DNA from: Acidobacteriaceae bacterium
Lineage (GTDB): Bacteria > Acidobacteriota > Terriglobia > Terriglobales > Acidobacteriaceae
DNA length: 8,045 nt
Assembly: GCA_003165855.1 (NCBI GenBank)
Contig: PMXH01000602.1
Location: 2,952 to 10,996 of the forward strand
Reading direction: 5' to 3'
Shown here piece after piece: positions 1-5,712 of the stretch. The notes beneath the pieces were generated by a model. It saw nothing but the letters and a program-made list of their open reading frames with translations. It was not told the DNA's origin and did not search any database. Position 1 is the first letter of the stretch. Each line of letters opens with the position of its first letter. The position numbers and the translations under genes are program-made.

Positions 1-12
1 TTCTTTGCTCAT
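1..12 (-). CDS. infA: Translation initiation factor IF-1, first four codons only (partial)
   Basis: Only the start is in the window: ATG followed by codons for S, K, E, then the sequence ends. IF-1 proteins commonly begin MSKED or MAKED, and infA is the standard gene after map in Gram-positive-like spc operons, so position and the four residues agree. An AAGGAG Shine-Dalgarno sequence lies at positions 16-21, only three bases before the ATG, which is short spacing. IF-1 binds the 30S A site during initiation. The call rests mainly on context because so little of the protein is visible. Confidence 0.75.
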
Positions 13-24
13 CGACTCCTTAAA

Positions 25-107
25 ATCAGTGGTCAGTGGCCAGTGATCGGTGATCGGTGGCCAGTAACCGCTTTTGATCCTAACTGGTCACTGACCACCG
101 GCCACTA
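25..107. repeat. Heptamer array with inverted partner, map-infA junction
   Basis: Six consecutive 7-base units fill 25-66, consensus RYCRGTR (for example GTCAGTG, GCCAGTG, ATCGGTG), and differ from each other only by transitions. The related inverted copy spans about 81-107. Bases 56-69 can pair with 86-99 with 12 of 14 matches, around a 16-nt loop. The inverted arm contains the TAG stop codon of map (105-107). The array ends 12 bases before the infA start, leaving only the Shine-Dalgarno region free. Confidence 0.8.
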
Positions 108-857
108 TCTCGTTAAGATCACCGGCCCATCTTTCGTGACTGCCACGCAATGCTCGAAATGCGCGCTGAAACTTCCGTCCACCGTGACCGCCGTCCACTT
201 ATCGCCCAGCACTCGCGTCTCCGGCTTCCCGTAATTCACCATGGGCTCGATCGCGATCACCATACCTTCACGCAACTTTGCACCATGACCGCGCGCCCCG
301 TAGTTCGGTACCTGCGGTTCTTCGTGCAAGTGCGTTCCAATGCCGTGCCCCACAAATTCCCGGACCACGCTGAACCCTGCGGCCTCCACATGCTCCTGCA
401 CCGCCGCTCCCACATCGCCCACCGAATTCCCAATGAGCGCCTGGTCGATCCCGCGGTAAAGCGACTCCTCGGTCACCGTCAGCAACTTGCGGAACTCCGG
501 CTTCACTGCTTCGCCGACGGGAACCGTGATCGCGGCATCGCCGTAGTAACCGTCCAGCACAGCCCCACAATCAATCGAAACGATGTCGCCGTCTTTCAGC
601 GCACGCTTTTCCGACGGAATGCCGTGCACAATCTCTTCGTTCACCGACGTACACAGCACACAGGGATAATCGTAGTACCCCTTGAACGCCGGCTTGGCCC
701 CAAGTTCCGCGATCTTCTTCTCGGCGGCGCGCTCCAGGTCCATGGTCGTGACCCCGGGCGCTACCAGCGTGCGCACATGATCGAGAACCTGGCGGACGAT
801 GTGGCCGCTCTGCCGCATCCGCTCAATCTCCGCCGCTGATTTGCACACAATCGCCAT
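105..857 (-). CDS. map: Type I methionine aminopeptidase
   Basis: This 250-residue enzyme removes the initiator Met from nascent proteins when the second residue is small. The length and lack of an N-terminal zinc-finger extension fit the short type Ia form typified by E. coli Map. The five metal ligands are all visible: D96 (in SIDCG), D107 (GYYGDAA), H171 (GHGIG), E204 (AIEPM) and E235 (AHFEH). The substrate-binding His residues are H78 (VHGIP) and H178 (LHEEP). The ATG lies 18 bases after the adk stop, so the two genes are probably translated as a pair. The site before the ATG is odd: AGGA touches the start codon, and a second AAGG lies about 15 bases upstream. The start is supported by the usual family N-terminus (an I-V-C-K-S-like strand). 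The TAG stop sits inside a heptamer repeat. Confidence 0.97.
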   Translation of the reverse strand: MAIVCKSAAEIERMRQSGHIVRQVLDHVRTLVAPGVTTMDLERAAEKKIAELGAKPAFKGYYDYPCVLCTSVNEEIVHGIPSEKRALKDGDIVSIDCGAVLDGYYGDAAITVPVGEAVKPEFRKLLTVTEESLYRGIDQALIGNSVGDVGAAVQEHVEAAGFSVVREFVGHGIGTHLHEEPQVPNYGARGHGAKLREGMVIAIEPMVNYGKPETRVLGDKWTAVTVDGSFSAHFEHCVAVTKDGPVILTR

Positions 858-875
858 TCCTAAGCGCGCTGACCT

Positions 876-1577
876 TCAAGCATGATGGTCCTCAAGAATC
901 CTGAAAATCTGTTTCGTGACCTCGTCCATCGGCAGATCGCCGTTCACCGAGATCAATCTTCCCGTACGCTGGTAATAGTCAGCCACGGGACGAGTCTGCT
1001 CCTGGTAGGCCGCCAAACGGGGCTGAATCACTTCCAACCGGTCGTCATTGCGGGTTACCAGCTTCGTCCCATTTATGTCGCAAAGCTCATCGACCTGGGG
1101 CGGCTGGAAGTGGACGTTATAGATCCGTCCACAGGTGGGACAAGAACGGCGTCCAGTAATCCGGAGCAAAAGTTGATTATAGTCCACGTCCAGTCGGATC
1201 ACAATTGGCCAGGCGCGAGTCGGACGCGAGTTGTCAAAGAGCTTGTCGTCGAGCAATGCATCCAGCCATCCGGCCTGAGCCGCGGTCCGGGGAAAACCAT
1301 CCAAAATGTAGCCCCGCTTGCAATCCGGCTGTACCAGTCGCTGCCGGACCATTTCGCAAACCAGGTCGTCGGAAACCAGCTCCCCTCGAGCCATCACCGC
1401 CTTGGCGGCCACCCCGAGTTCCGTGCCCTCGGCCACGTTCTGCCGCAGGATGTCTCCCGTCGATACCTGTGGAATCTGGTACCTTTCCATGACACGCTTG
1501 GCCTGGGTGCCCTTACCGGCGCCCGGCGGTCCAAGCAGGACCACGGGACCTACATCGCGTGAGGTTTCCTGCGCCAT
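876..1577 (-). CDS. adk: Adenylate kinase, long form with zinc-type LID
   Basis: This cytosolic enzyme interconverts ATP + AMP and 2 ADP. With the ATG at 1577 it has 233 residues. Visible motifs are the P-loop GPPGAGKGT (16-24), the AMP-site STGD (39-42), LDGFPRT (92-98) and a long LID of the Gram-positive zinc type starting CPTCG (146-150). The metal positions are C146, C149, C166 and N169; the last is normally Cys or Asp in zinc LIDs. A TTG at 1589, in frame, would add four residues (M-A-N-S), but the GGGAGG at 1592-1597 is too close to it, and about 14 bases from the ATG, so neither start is ideal. The N-terminus before the first beta strand is about ten residues longer than usual. It lies between secY and map, the common arrangement in many phyla. 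Confidence 0.96.
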   Translation of the reverse strand: MAQETSRDVGPVVLLGPPGAGKGTQAKRVMERYQIPQVSTGDILRQNVAEGTELGVAAKAVMARGELVSDDLVCEMVRQRLVQPDCKRGYILDGFPRTAAQAGWLDALLDDKLFDNSRPTRAWPIVIRLDVDYNQLLLRITGRRSCPTCGRIYNVHFQPPQVDELCDINGTKLVTRNDDRLEVIQPRLAAYQEQTRPVADYYQRTGRLISVNGDLPMDEVTKQIFRILEDHHA

Positions 1578-1656
1578 CGAGTTGGCCAAAGCCTCCCGAA
1601 CAGTGTTCCCGGCCAGCCTCCCACAAGGCCGTCCGGCTGCAGCAACCCCAGCAAAC

Positions 1657-1740
1657 TTGCAATCTGGTAATCGGGTAATTTTGTAATTTGAAGAACTCCG
1701 CCGGGTTTCAAATTACCAAATTACCCGATTACCAAATCCC
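1657..1740. repeat. Octamer array forming a near-perfect hairpin, secY-adk junction
   Basis: Three 8-base units of the form KGTAATYK fill 1666-1689, and inverted copies fill 1707-1733. Bases 1666-1692 pair with 1707-1733 at 26 of 27 positions around a 14-nt loop (1693-1706), with weaker pairing extending outward. The right arm reaches the base before the secY stop codon (TAG, 1741-1743). There is no U-run after the stem in the direction of transcription, so it does not look like a standard intrinsic terminator. The right arm (1702-1737) is 35/36 identical to 4547-4582 in another junction. Confidence 0.85.
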
Positions 1741-3132
1741 CTACGACCAGTTGCGGCGCCCGCGAATACGTCCGCTGCGCGGCGTGAATCCGTCGTAGTG
1801 GCGCATGATCAGCTGCGCCTCAATCTGCGTAACCGTATCCATAGCCACGCCTACCACAATCAGCAAGGATGTTCCGCCAAAATAGAAATTCACCCCCAGA
1901 CCGTTCGTCACCCACACTGGAAGCCGCTCAAACATCGACCCTCCCAGCCAGAACGGCAAGTGGTTCAAGTGAATACCAGTAATCATCCACTCCGGAATGA
2001 ACGAGATGACGATCAGGTAAAGCGCGCCCACCAGCGTGATCCGGGTCAAGACTTCGTTAATGTAGTCCGCCGTACGCTTGCCCGGACGGATGCCCGGAAT
2101 GAATCCGCCATACTTTCTCATATTGTCGGCGACTTCACTGGGATTGAAAACGATCGACACGTAGAAGTACGCGAAGAAAATAATGCCAATCGCATACAAC
2201 AGCGTATAAAGCGGCTCGCCCCAGCCCAGCATGCGAAATAAGTCCCCAAAGTAGCGGCTGTTCCTGACCCCATAACCGATGGTCTGCGGCAACGTCAGAA
2301 TCGAAGACGCAAAGATGACCGGCATCACACCGCCCGCGTTCACTCGCAGGGGAAGATGCGTGGACTGCCCGCCCATGACCTTGCGCCCTACCACCCGCTT
2401 GGCGTATTGCACCGGAATGCGCCGTTCACAGCGCTCCACGTACACGATGAACGCCACTACCGCGATCATGAACACAACCAGGAACGCCATCAGCACCGGT
2501 GTAATGGCTCCCCAGGTGCTGTTCATAGCCTTTTGCACCAGATCCTGCACGCCGCGCGGCAGGCCTACCACAATGCCGGCAAAGATCAGCAGCGACATGC
2601 CGTTGCCAATCCCGCGCTCGGTGATCTGCTCGCCCAGCCACATGACGAATGCGCTGCCCGTGGTCAGGGTCAGCATCGTCATCAGGATGAACCCAGGACC
2701 AGGTTTCAGAACGAAGTCTCCCGCCTTTTCCAGCCCGATCGCGATCCCAAACGACTGCACCCCACTGAGGATCACCGTGATGTAGCGAGTCCACTGGGTA
2801 ATCTTCTTGCGCCCCAGCTCGCCTTCTTTTTGCAGCTTGGCCAGCGGCTCATACACCACCGTCAAAAGCTGCAGGATAATCGATGCCGTGATGTACGGCA
2901 TGATGCCCAGAGCAAAGATGGTCAGGCGGCGCAGGTTGCCGCCGGAAAACAGATCCACGAAACCGAGAAGCGATCCCCGGTTTTGATTGAAGAACTCTTC
3001 CAGCTTGAGGAAGTTCACACCTGGCGTGGGAAGATGTCCGCCCAGCCGGTAGATCGCAAGCATAGCCAGCGTAAACAGAACCCGCCGGCGCAGGTCGGGG
3101 ATGCGGAAGATGTTAGCCAGCTTCTCGAACAT
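1741..3132 (-). CDS. secY: SecY, channel subunit of the Sec translocon
   Basis: SecY is the pore of the SecYEG inner-membrane translocon and the docking site for ribosomes and SecA. The 463-residue product shows about ten hydrophobic segments (roughly 17-35, 70-92, 115-135, 148-168, 178-192, 207-232, 266-284, 308-330, 365-385 and 415-433). The plug region LGFVDLFSGG is at about 56-65. The cytosolic loop motif FIPGIRPG (344-351) contacts ribosome and SecA. The protein is some 20-30 residues longer than typical SecY. Most of the extra length is in the periplasmic loop between helices 9 and 10 (about 384-413). The tail is basic (RSGRIRGRR). The ATG overlaps the rplO stop codon by one base (TAATG), which implies coupled translation. 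Confidence 0.98.
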   Translation of the reverse strand: MFEKLANIFRIPDLRRRVLFTLAMLAIYRLGGHLPTPGVNFLKLEEFFNQNRGSLLGFVDLFSGGNLRRLTIFALGIMPYITASIILQLLTVVYEPLAKLQKEGELGRKKITQWTRYITVILSGVQSFGIAIGLEKAGDFVLKPGPGFILMTMLTLTTGSAFVMWLGEQITERGIGNGMSLLIFAGIVVGLPRGVQDLVQKAMNSTWGAITPVLMAFLVVFMIAVVAFIVYVERCERRIPVQYAKRVVGRKVMGGQSTHLPLRVNAGGVMPVIFASSILTLPQTIGYGVRNSRYFGDLFRMLGWGEPLYTLLYAIGIIFFAYFYVSIVFNPSEVADNMRKYGGFIPGIRPGKRTADYINEVLTRITLVGALYLIVISFIPEWMITGIHLNHLPFWLGGSMFERLPVWVTNGLGVNFYFGGTSLLIVVGVAMDTVTQIEAQLIMRHYDGFTPRSGRIRGRRNWS

Positions 3133-3134
3133 TA
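3130..3134 (-). promoter_or_regulatory. TAATG stop-start overlap coupling rplO and secY
   Basis: The TAA stop of rplO (3132-3134) and the ATG of secY (3130-3132) share one base. Such overlaps normally allow the terminating ribosome to restart on the next gene. This and adk-map are the only two tight junctions in the window, and neither contains a repeat array. Confidence 0.85.
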
Positions 3135-3581
3135 CTGCAAGACCTCAACCTTGCCGCCTGCCTTGATGATTTTTTCCTGTGCCGACTTGGAGAACTTGTG
3201 CGCGTGTACGGTGATGGCAACCGTCAATTCGCCGTCGCCCAGAATCTTGACCGGATGCTTAGCCTTGATCACTCCCGCCTTGCGCAGCACATCGGGCGTG
3301 ATGGGCGAGGCGTGCAGCTCATCGCCCAGCGCAACCAGCCGCTCCAGGCTGACGATATTGAATTCCTTGCGGAAAATGTTGGTGAAGCCGCGCTTCGGCA
3401 TGCGCCGGTGCAGCGGCATCTGGCCGCCTTCAAAGCCCCGGATCAGCCGCATACCGGTGCGCGAACGTTGCCCCTTGTGTCCACGCGTGGACGTCTTGCC
3501 CATGCCGGAACCCATACCGCGCCCCACCCGCTTGCGCTTTTCCGACGCCTTCTTCGGTGCTCGAATATTGGATAAATTCAT
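3132..3581 (-). CDS. rplO: 50S ribosomal protein L15
   Basis: L15 is a 149-residue late-assembly protein of the large subunit. The glycine- and arginine-rich N-terminal extension that threads into 23S rRNA is clear: GRGMGSGMGKT (20-30) followed by RGHKGQRSR (33-41) and RGFEGGQMPL (48-57). The C-terminal globular domain ends in a VKILGDGELT...HKFSKSAQEKI pattern (111-139) typical of the family. The length is normal. A GAGG ribosome-binding site lies nine bases before the ATG. It is preceded by the REP-like structured gap and runs into secY with a one-base overlap. Confidence 0.98.
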   Translation of the reverse strand: MNLSNIRAPKKASEKRKRVGRGMGSGMGKTSTRGHKGQRSRTGMRLIRGFEGGQMPLHRRMPKRGFTNIFRKEFNIVSLERLVALGDELHASPITPDVLRKAGVIKAKHPVKILGDGELTVAITVHAHKFSKSAQEKIIKAGGKVEVLQ

Positions 3582-3605
3582 AATCTCGAACCTCTACTCT
3601 CTGTC

Positions 3606-3705
3606 ATCCTGAGCGAGACGCCTTTTGTCTCGCGAAGGATCTGGGCGCGCCGCGCGAACATTCTCGCGTTCTTTGCGAGAATGCCAACTCGCGTGTTCGG
3701 CGCGC
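3606..3705. repeat. REP-like double hairpin in the rpmD-rplO junction
   Basis: This gap is different from the other repeat-bearing gaps. Hairpin one is ATCCT + GA + GCGAGAC (3606-3619), a 7-nt loop, then GTCTCGC + GA + AGGAT (3627-3640). It has 12 paired bases with a symmetrical GA/GA internal loop able to form sheared tandem G-A pairs. Hairpin two is a perfect 9-bp stem, CATTCTCGC (3659-3667) with GCGAGAATG (3675-3683), and a 7-nt loop. An outer stem can pair 3651-3660 with 3694-3704 with one bulged base. From memory, TCATCCTGAGCGA...CGAAGGAT sequences are common intergenic palindromes in Acidobacteriota and several other phyla. The element starts 8 bases after the rpmD stop. Confidence 0.75.
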
Positions 3706-3713
3706 TTCCTTAA

Positions 3714-3914
3714 CTACACAATCACAACCAGATGCGGAACCTTCGCCACCATGCCTCGAATCGCCGCATTGTCCGGACGCTCGATCACCTGGTTCAACCG
3801 CGTGAATCCCAATCCTTTGATCACCAGCTTCTGCTTCACGGGCGCGCAAATGGCCGAAACCACCCACTTCAGGTGAATCTTCCCGCTAACCGCCTTCGGT
3901 GTTTTCGTCGTCAT
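3714..3914 (-). CDS. rpmD: 50S ribosomal protein L30
   Basis: L30 is a small large-subunit protein; the 66 residues here match the short bacterial form (about 60) with a slightly longer N-terminus. Recognisable features are IHLKWVVSAIC (13-23), then KGLGFTRLNQVIER (33-46), the conserved L-G-L-x-R/K turn region, and PDNAAIRGMVAKVPHLV (48-64), the family C-terminus. A GAGG ribosome-binding site lies about eight bases before the ATG. It lies between rpsE and rplO as in the classic spc order. The downstream gap before rplO holds a REP-like double hairpin. Confidence 0.95.
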   Translation of the reverse strand: MTTKTPKAVSGKIHLKWVVSAICAPVKQKLVIKGLGFTRLNQVIERPDNAAIRGMVAKVPHLVVIV

Positions 3915-3949
3915 CGCTGATCCCTCAATCTAACCCTGAGTGCCGTTTC

Positions 3950-3979
3950 TAGGTACTAGGTACTGACAACTAGCTACTA
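3950..3979. repeat. Short heptamer array, rpsE-rpmD junction
   Basis: Four 7-base units run from 3950 to 3977: TAGGTAC twice, then TGACAAC and TAGCTAC. The last unit overlaps the TAG stop of rpsE (3977-3979). The units belong to the same GGTACT family as the array at 7699-7733. No separate inverted partner is present, although units with TAGCTA or GTAC cores are themselves partly self-complementary. Confidence 0.7.
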
Positions 3980-4486
3980 AATCTCCTGCACTGTCTTGCC
4001 CCGCATCAGGGCAACGCTCTCTCTGCTCTTAAGGTGCCGGAGCGCGTCGAAAGTCGCCTTGATCACATTGTGCGGGTTGGTTGTGCCGATCGATTTGGTC
4101 AGTACGTTCAGCACGCCCACCGACGTCATCACCGCGCGCACCGCGCCCCCCGCAATCACTCCCGTGCCTTCCGGAGCCGGCTTGAGCAGCACCTTCCCGG
4201 CGCCATAGCGTCCCAGCACCAGGTGTGGAATCGAGGTCTGCGTCAAGTTGACCTTGATCAGGTTCTTCTTCGCCGACTCAATCGCCTTCCGAATCGCCTG
4301 CGGAACTTCCTTGGCTTTGCCCGCACCGTGACCTACCACCGCCGCCGACGGATCGCCCACCACCACCAGCGCCGCGAACGAAAGGTTCTTGCCGCCCTTC
4401 ACCACTTTGGTCACGCGGTTGATGGCGACCACCTGGTCTTTCAACTGGTACGAATTTGGATCAAGCTTCTTAATCACTATTGGCAT
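3977..4486 (-). CDS. rpsE: 30S ribosomal protein S5
   Basis: S5 is a small-subunit protein near the decoding centre and mRNA entry tunnel, important for accuracy. The 169 residues contain the N-terminal S5 domain with the loop [11 protein letters not shown] (27-37), the site where spectinomycin resistance changes occur in other bacteria, then ALVVVGD (39-45) and [13 protein letters not shown] (56-68). The C-terminal domain begins with [18 protein letters not shown] (103-120), followed by [15 protein letters not shown] (135-149). All core parts are intact. The ribosome-binding site is weak (AGG seven bases before the ATG). The upstream leader is filled by an octamer hairpin that ends about nine bases before the start. 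Confidence 0.98.
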   Translation of the reverse strand: MPIVIKKLDPNSYQLKDQVVAINRVTKVVKGGKNLSFAALVVVGDPSAAVVGHGAGKAKEVPQAIRKAIESAKKNLIKVNLTQTSIPHLVLGRYGAGKVLLKPAPEGTGVIAGGAVRAVMTSVGVLNVLTKSIGTTNPHNVIKATFDALRHLKSRESVALMRGKTVQEI

Positions 4487-4495
4487 TCTTAAACC

Positions 4496-4590
4496 TAATT
4501 TCGTAATTTTGTAATTTCGTAATTTTGTAATCGAAACCCTACGCGGCGGGTTTCAAATTACAAAATTACCCGATTACCAAATTCCCAAAT
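4496..4590. repeat. Octamer array with inverted partner, rplR-rpsE junction
   Basis: Octamers start at 4496, 4504, 4512, 4520 and 4528, alternating TAATTTCG and TAATTTTG, so a 16-base unit is perfectly duplicated. The inverted arm runs from 4548 to about 4590. GAAACCC (4533-4539) pairs with GGGTTTC (4548-4554) over an 8-nt loop. After a small bulge, 4520-4531 pairs perfectly with 4557-4568, with imperfect pairing continuing outward. The array reaches 3 bases from the rplR stop and ends nine bases before the rpsE start. Bases 4547-4582 are a near copy of 1702-1737. Confidence 0.85.
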
Positions 4591-4593
4591 TTC

Positions 4594-4959
4594 CTAAAAT
4601 TGCAGTCCCGCTTCGCGGGCCGCATCGGCCAGCGCCTTCACCCGTCCGTGATAAATGTAGCCCCCGCGATCAAACACCACTTTACTCACGCCCTTGGCCT
4701 TGGCGCGCTCCGCGATGACCTTGCCCAGCGCCTTCGCAGCCGCCACGTTGCCGCCCGTACGCCGGTCTTCCTTCTTGCCCTCGGCCGAACTCGCCGAAAC
4801 CAGCGTGTTGCCGTGCAGGTCGTCGATGACCTGCACATAAATGTGATTCAGCGAACGGTACACGTTCAGCCGCGGACGCTCCGCCGTTCCCTGCAATTTC
4901 TTGCGGATGCGGTCGTGAATGTGGTCGCGCTTCTGGTTCTTCGAAATTCTAGTAAGCAT
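4594..4959 (-). CDS. rplR: 50S ribosomal protein L18
   Basis: L18 binds 5S rRNA together with L5 and helps place it in the central protuberance. The 121-residue length is standard. The basic N-terminus ([19 protein letters not shown], 4-22) contacts 5S r[23 protein letters not shown] (28-47) and the C-terminal [19 protein letters not shown] (96-114) are family hallmarks. An AAGGA ribosome-binding site lies about eight bases before the ATG. Both flanking gaps contain repeat hairpins, and the gene stops with TAG next to an octamer array. Confidence 0.98.
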   Translation of the reverse strand: MLTRISKNQKRDHIHDRIRKKLQGTAERPRLNVYRSLNHIYVQVIDDLHGNTLVSASSAEGKKEDRRTGGNVAAAKALGKVIAERAKAKGVSKVVFDRGGYIYHGRVKALADAAREAGLQF

Positions 4960-4972
4960 AAAATCTGTCCTT

Positions 4973-5080
4973 GTCAGTCGTCGGCCGTTAGTCGTTGGTC
5001 GTTAGCCAAAAAACCAAACACCTCAAAACTGCTGCCGCCCGTGTTGGCCAACGACTAACGACTAACGGCCAACGACGGTC
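4973..5080. repeat. Heptamer arrays in inverted pair, rplF-rplR junction
   Basis: The left arm is five tandem units of consensus GTYRGYC (4973-5007), all variation being transitions. The right arm (5046-5080) is the inverted counterpart, with units such as GACTAAC and GGCCAAC. The reverse complement of the left arm matches the right arm at 30 of 35 positions, giving a potential 35-bp imperfect stem with a 38-nt loop. Three bases separate it from the rplF stop, and thirteen bases, including the Shine-Dalgarno site, separate it from the rplR start. A related family occurs at 6179-6307. Confidence 0.9.
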
Positions 5081-5083
5081 TTC

Positions 5084-5623
5084 CTACTTCGCTCCGGTCT
5101 TACCGACCTTCTTCTTCAACCTTTCGCCCGCATAGCGCACACCCTTATTCTTGTACGGGTCGGGTGGACGCAGCGAGCGCATTTCCGCCGCGACCTGGCC
5201 TACCTGCTGCCGGTCAATTCCGGTGAGTGCGATCTTCGTCTGCTTGGGATCGACGCTCGCCTCCACCCCGGTCGGCAACGGATATTCGATGAGATGCGAG
5301 TAGCCCAGGCTGAACACCACCATCCCTTTGCCCTTCATCTCGGCGCGGTAGCCAATGCCCACGATTTCCAGTTCGCGCGTCCAGCCCTTGGTCACGCCTT
5401 CGACGGCGTTATTCACCAGCGCGCGCGCCAGACCGTGCACCGCAGCCTGCGAATCGTTTTCCCGGATGGCGACGATGTTTCCGTCCTTCTGCTCCACCGT
5501 GATGCCCGAAGGCAAAGCCGTGTCCAGCTTGCCTTTGGGCCCCTGCACCAATACCGTGTTGCCTTCGATTTTGACCGTCACCCCTTGAGGGATCGGGATC
5601 GGCTTTTTTCCAATTCGTGACAT
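5084..5623 (-). CDS. rplF: 50S ribosomal protein L6
   Basis: L6 sits near the factor-binding region of the large subunit. The 179 residues match the family length and two-repeat architecture (about 10-80 and 82-165). Key stretches are the N-terminus [14 protein letters not shown] (2-15), VQGPKGKL (26-33), GYRAEMKGK (91-99) and the C-terminal signature [15 protein letters not shown] (153-167). The start is fixed by the very conserved [10 protein letters not shown]-terminus. No convincing Shine-Dalgarno sequence precedes it: a heptamer array of CTGANRG type runs to within three bases of the ATG, and the only purine-rich match (GAGAGC) is part of that array. Confidence 0.98.
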   Translation of the reverse strand: MSRIGKKPIPIPQGVTVKIEGNTVLVQGPKGKLDTALPSGITVEQKDGNIVAIRENDSQAAVHGLARALVNNAVEGVTKGWTRELEIVGIGYRAEMKGKGMVVFSLGYSHLIEYPLPTGVEASVDPKQTKIALTGIDRQQVGQVAAEMRSLRPPDPYKNKGVRYAGERLKKKVGKTGAK

Positions 5624-5626
5624 AAG

Positions 5627-5711
5627 TTTTCAGCTCTCAGCCTTCAGCTCTCAGCTTCTTCACAACCGCGCCTTTACTGATGGCTGGCGGCTGACAGCTG
5701 ATAGCTGCTTT
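5627..5711. repeat. Heptamer arrays in inverted pair, rpsH-rplF junction
   Basis: Four units of consensus YYYTCAG occupy 5627-5654. Four or five units of consensus CTGRYRG occupy 5677-5711 on the same strand, which is the inverted orientation of the first set. Over 28 bases the two arms are complementary at 21 positions, so the hairpin is weaker than those at 4973 or 1657. The array lies one base from the rpsH stop and three bases from the rplF start, so it fills almost the whole gap. Confidence 0.8.
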
Positions 5712-5712
5712 C

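Noticed and set aside
150..839. Long plus-strand frames opposite map (150-839) and adk (882-1562)
   Set aside because: Same shadow effect; composition is unlike a real protein and no ribosome-binding site or family motif is seen.
1598..1608. LexA/DinR-type SOS box in the adk leader
   Set aside because: GAAC and GTTC are separated by three bases, not four, and flanking bases do not fit; the context is a housekeeping gene.
1666..1733. Intrinsic terminator after secY
   Set aside because: The stem is long but AT-rich, has no GC-rich core and is not followed by a U-tract on the coding strand; adk and map continue downstream as expected for one operon.
2356..3612. 418-codon open frame on the plus strand opposite secY and rplO
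   Set aside because: It is His/Arg/Gln-rich with no recognisable domain and lies wholly opposite two well-supported genes. High GC third-position use in the true genes leaves the opposite strand open.
3604..3867. 87-codon minus-strand frame overlapping rpmD and the REP-like gap
   Set aside because: Out-of-frame shadow of rpmD that runs through the hairpins; low-complexity Arg/Gly/Ser composition.
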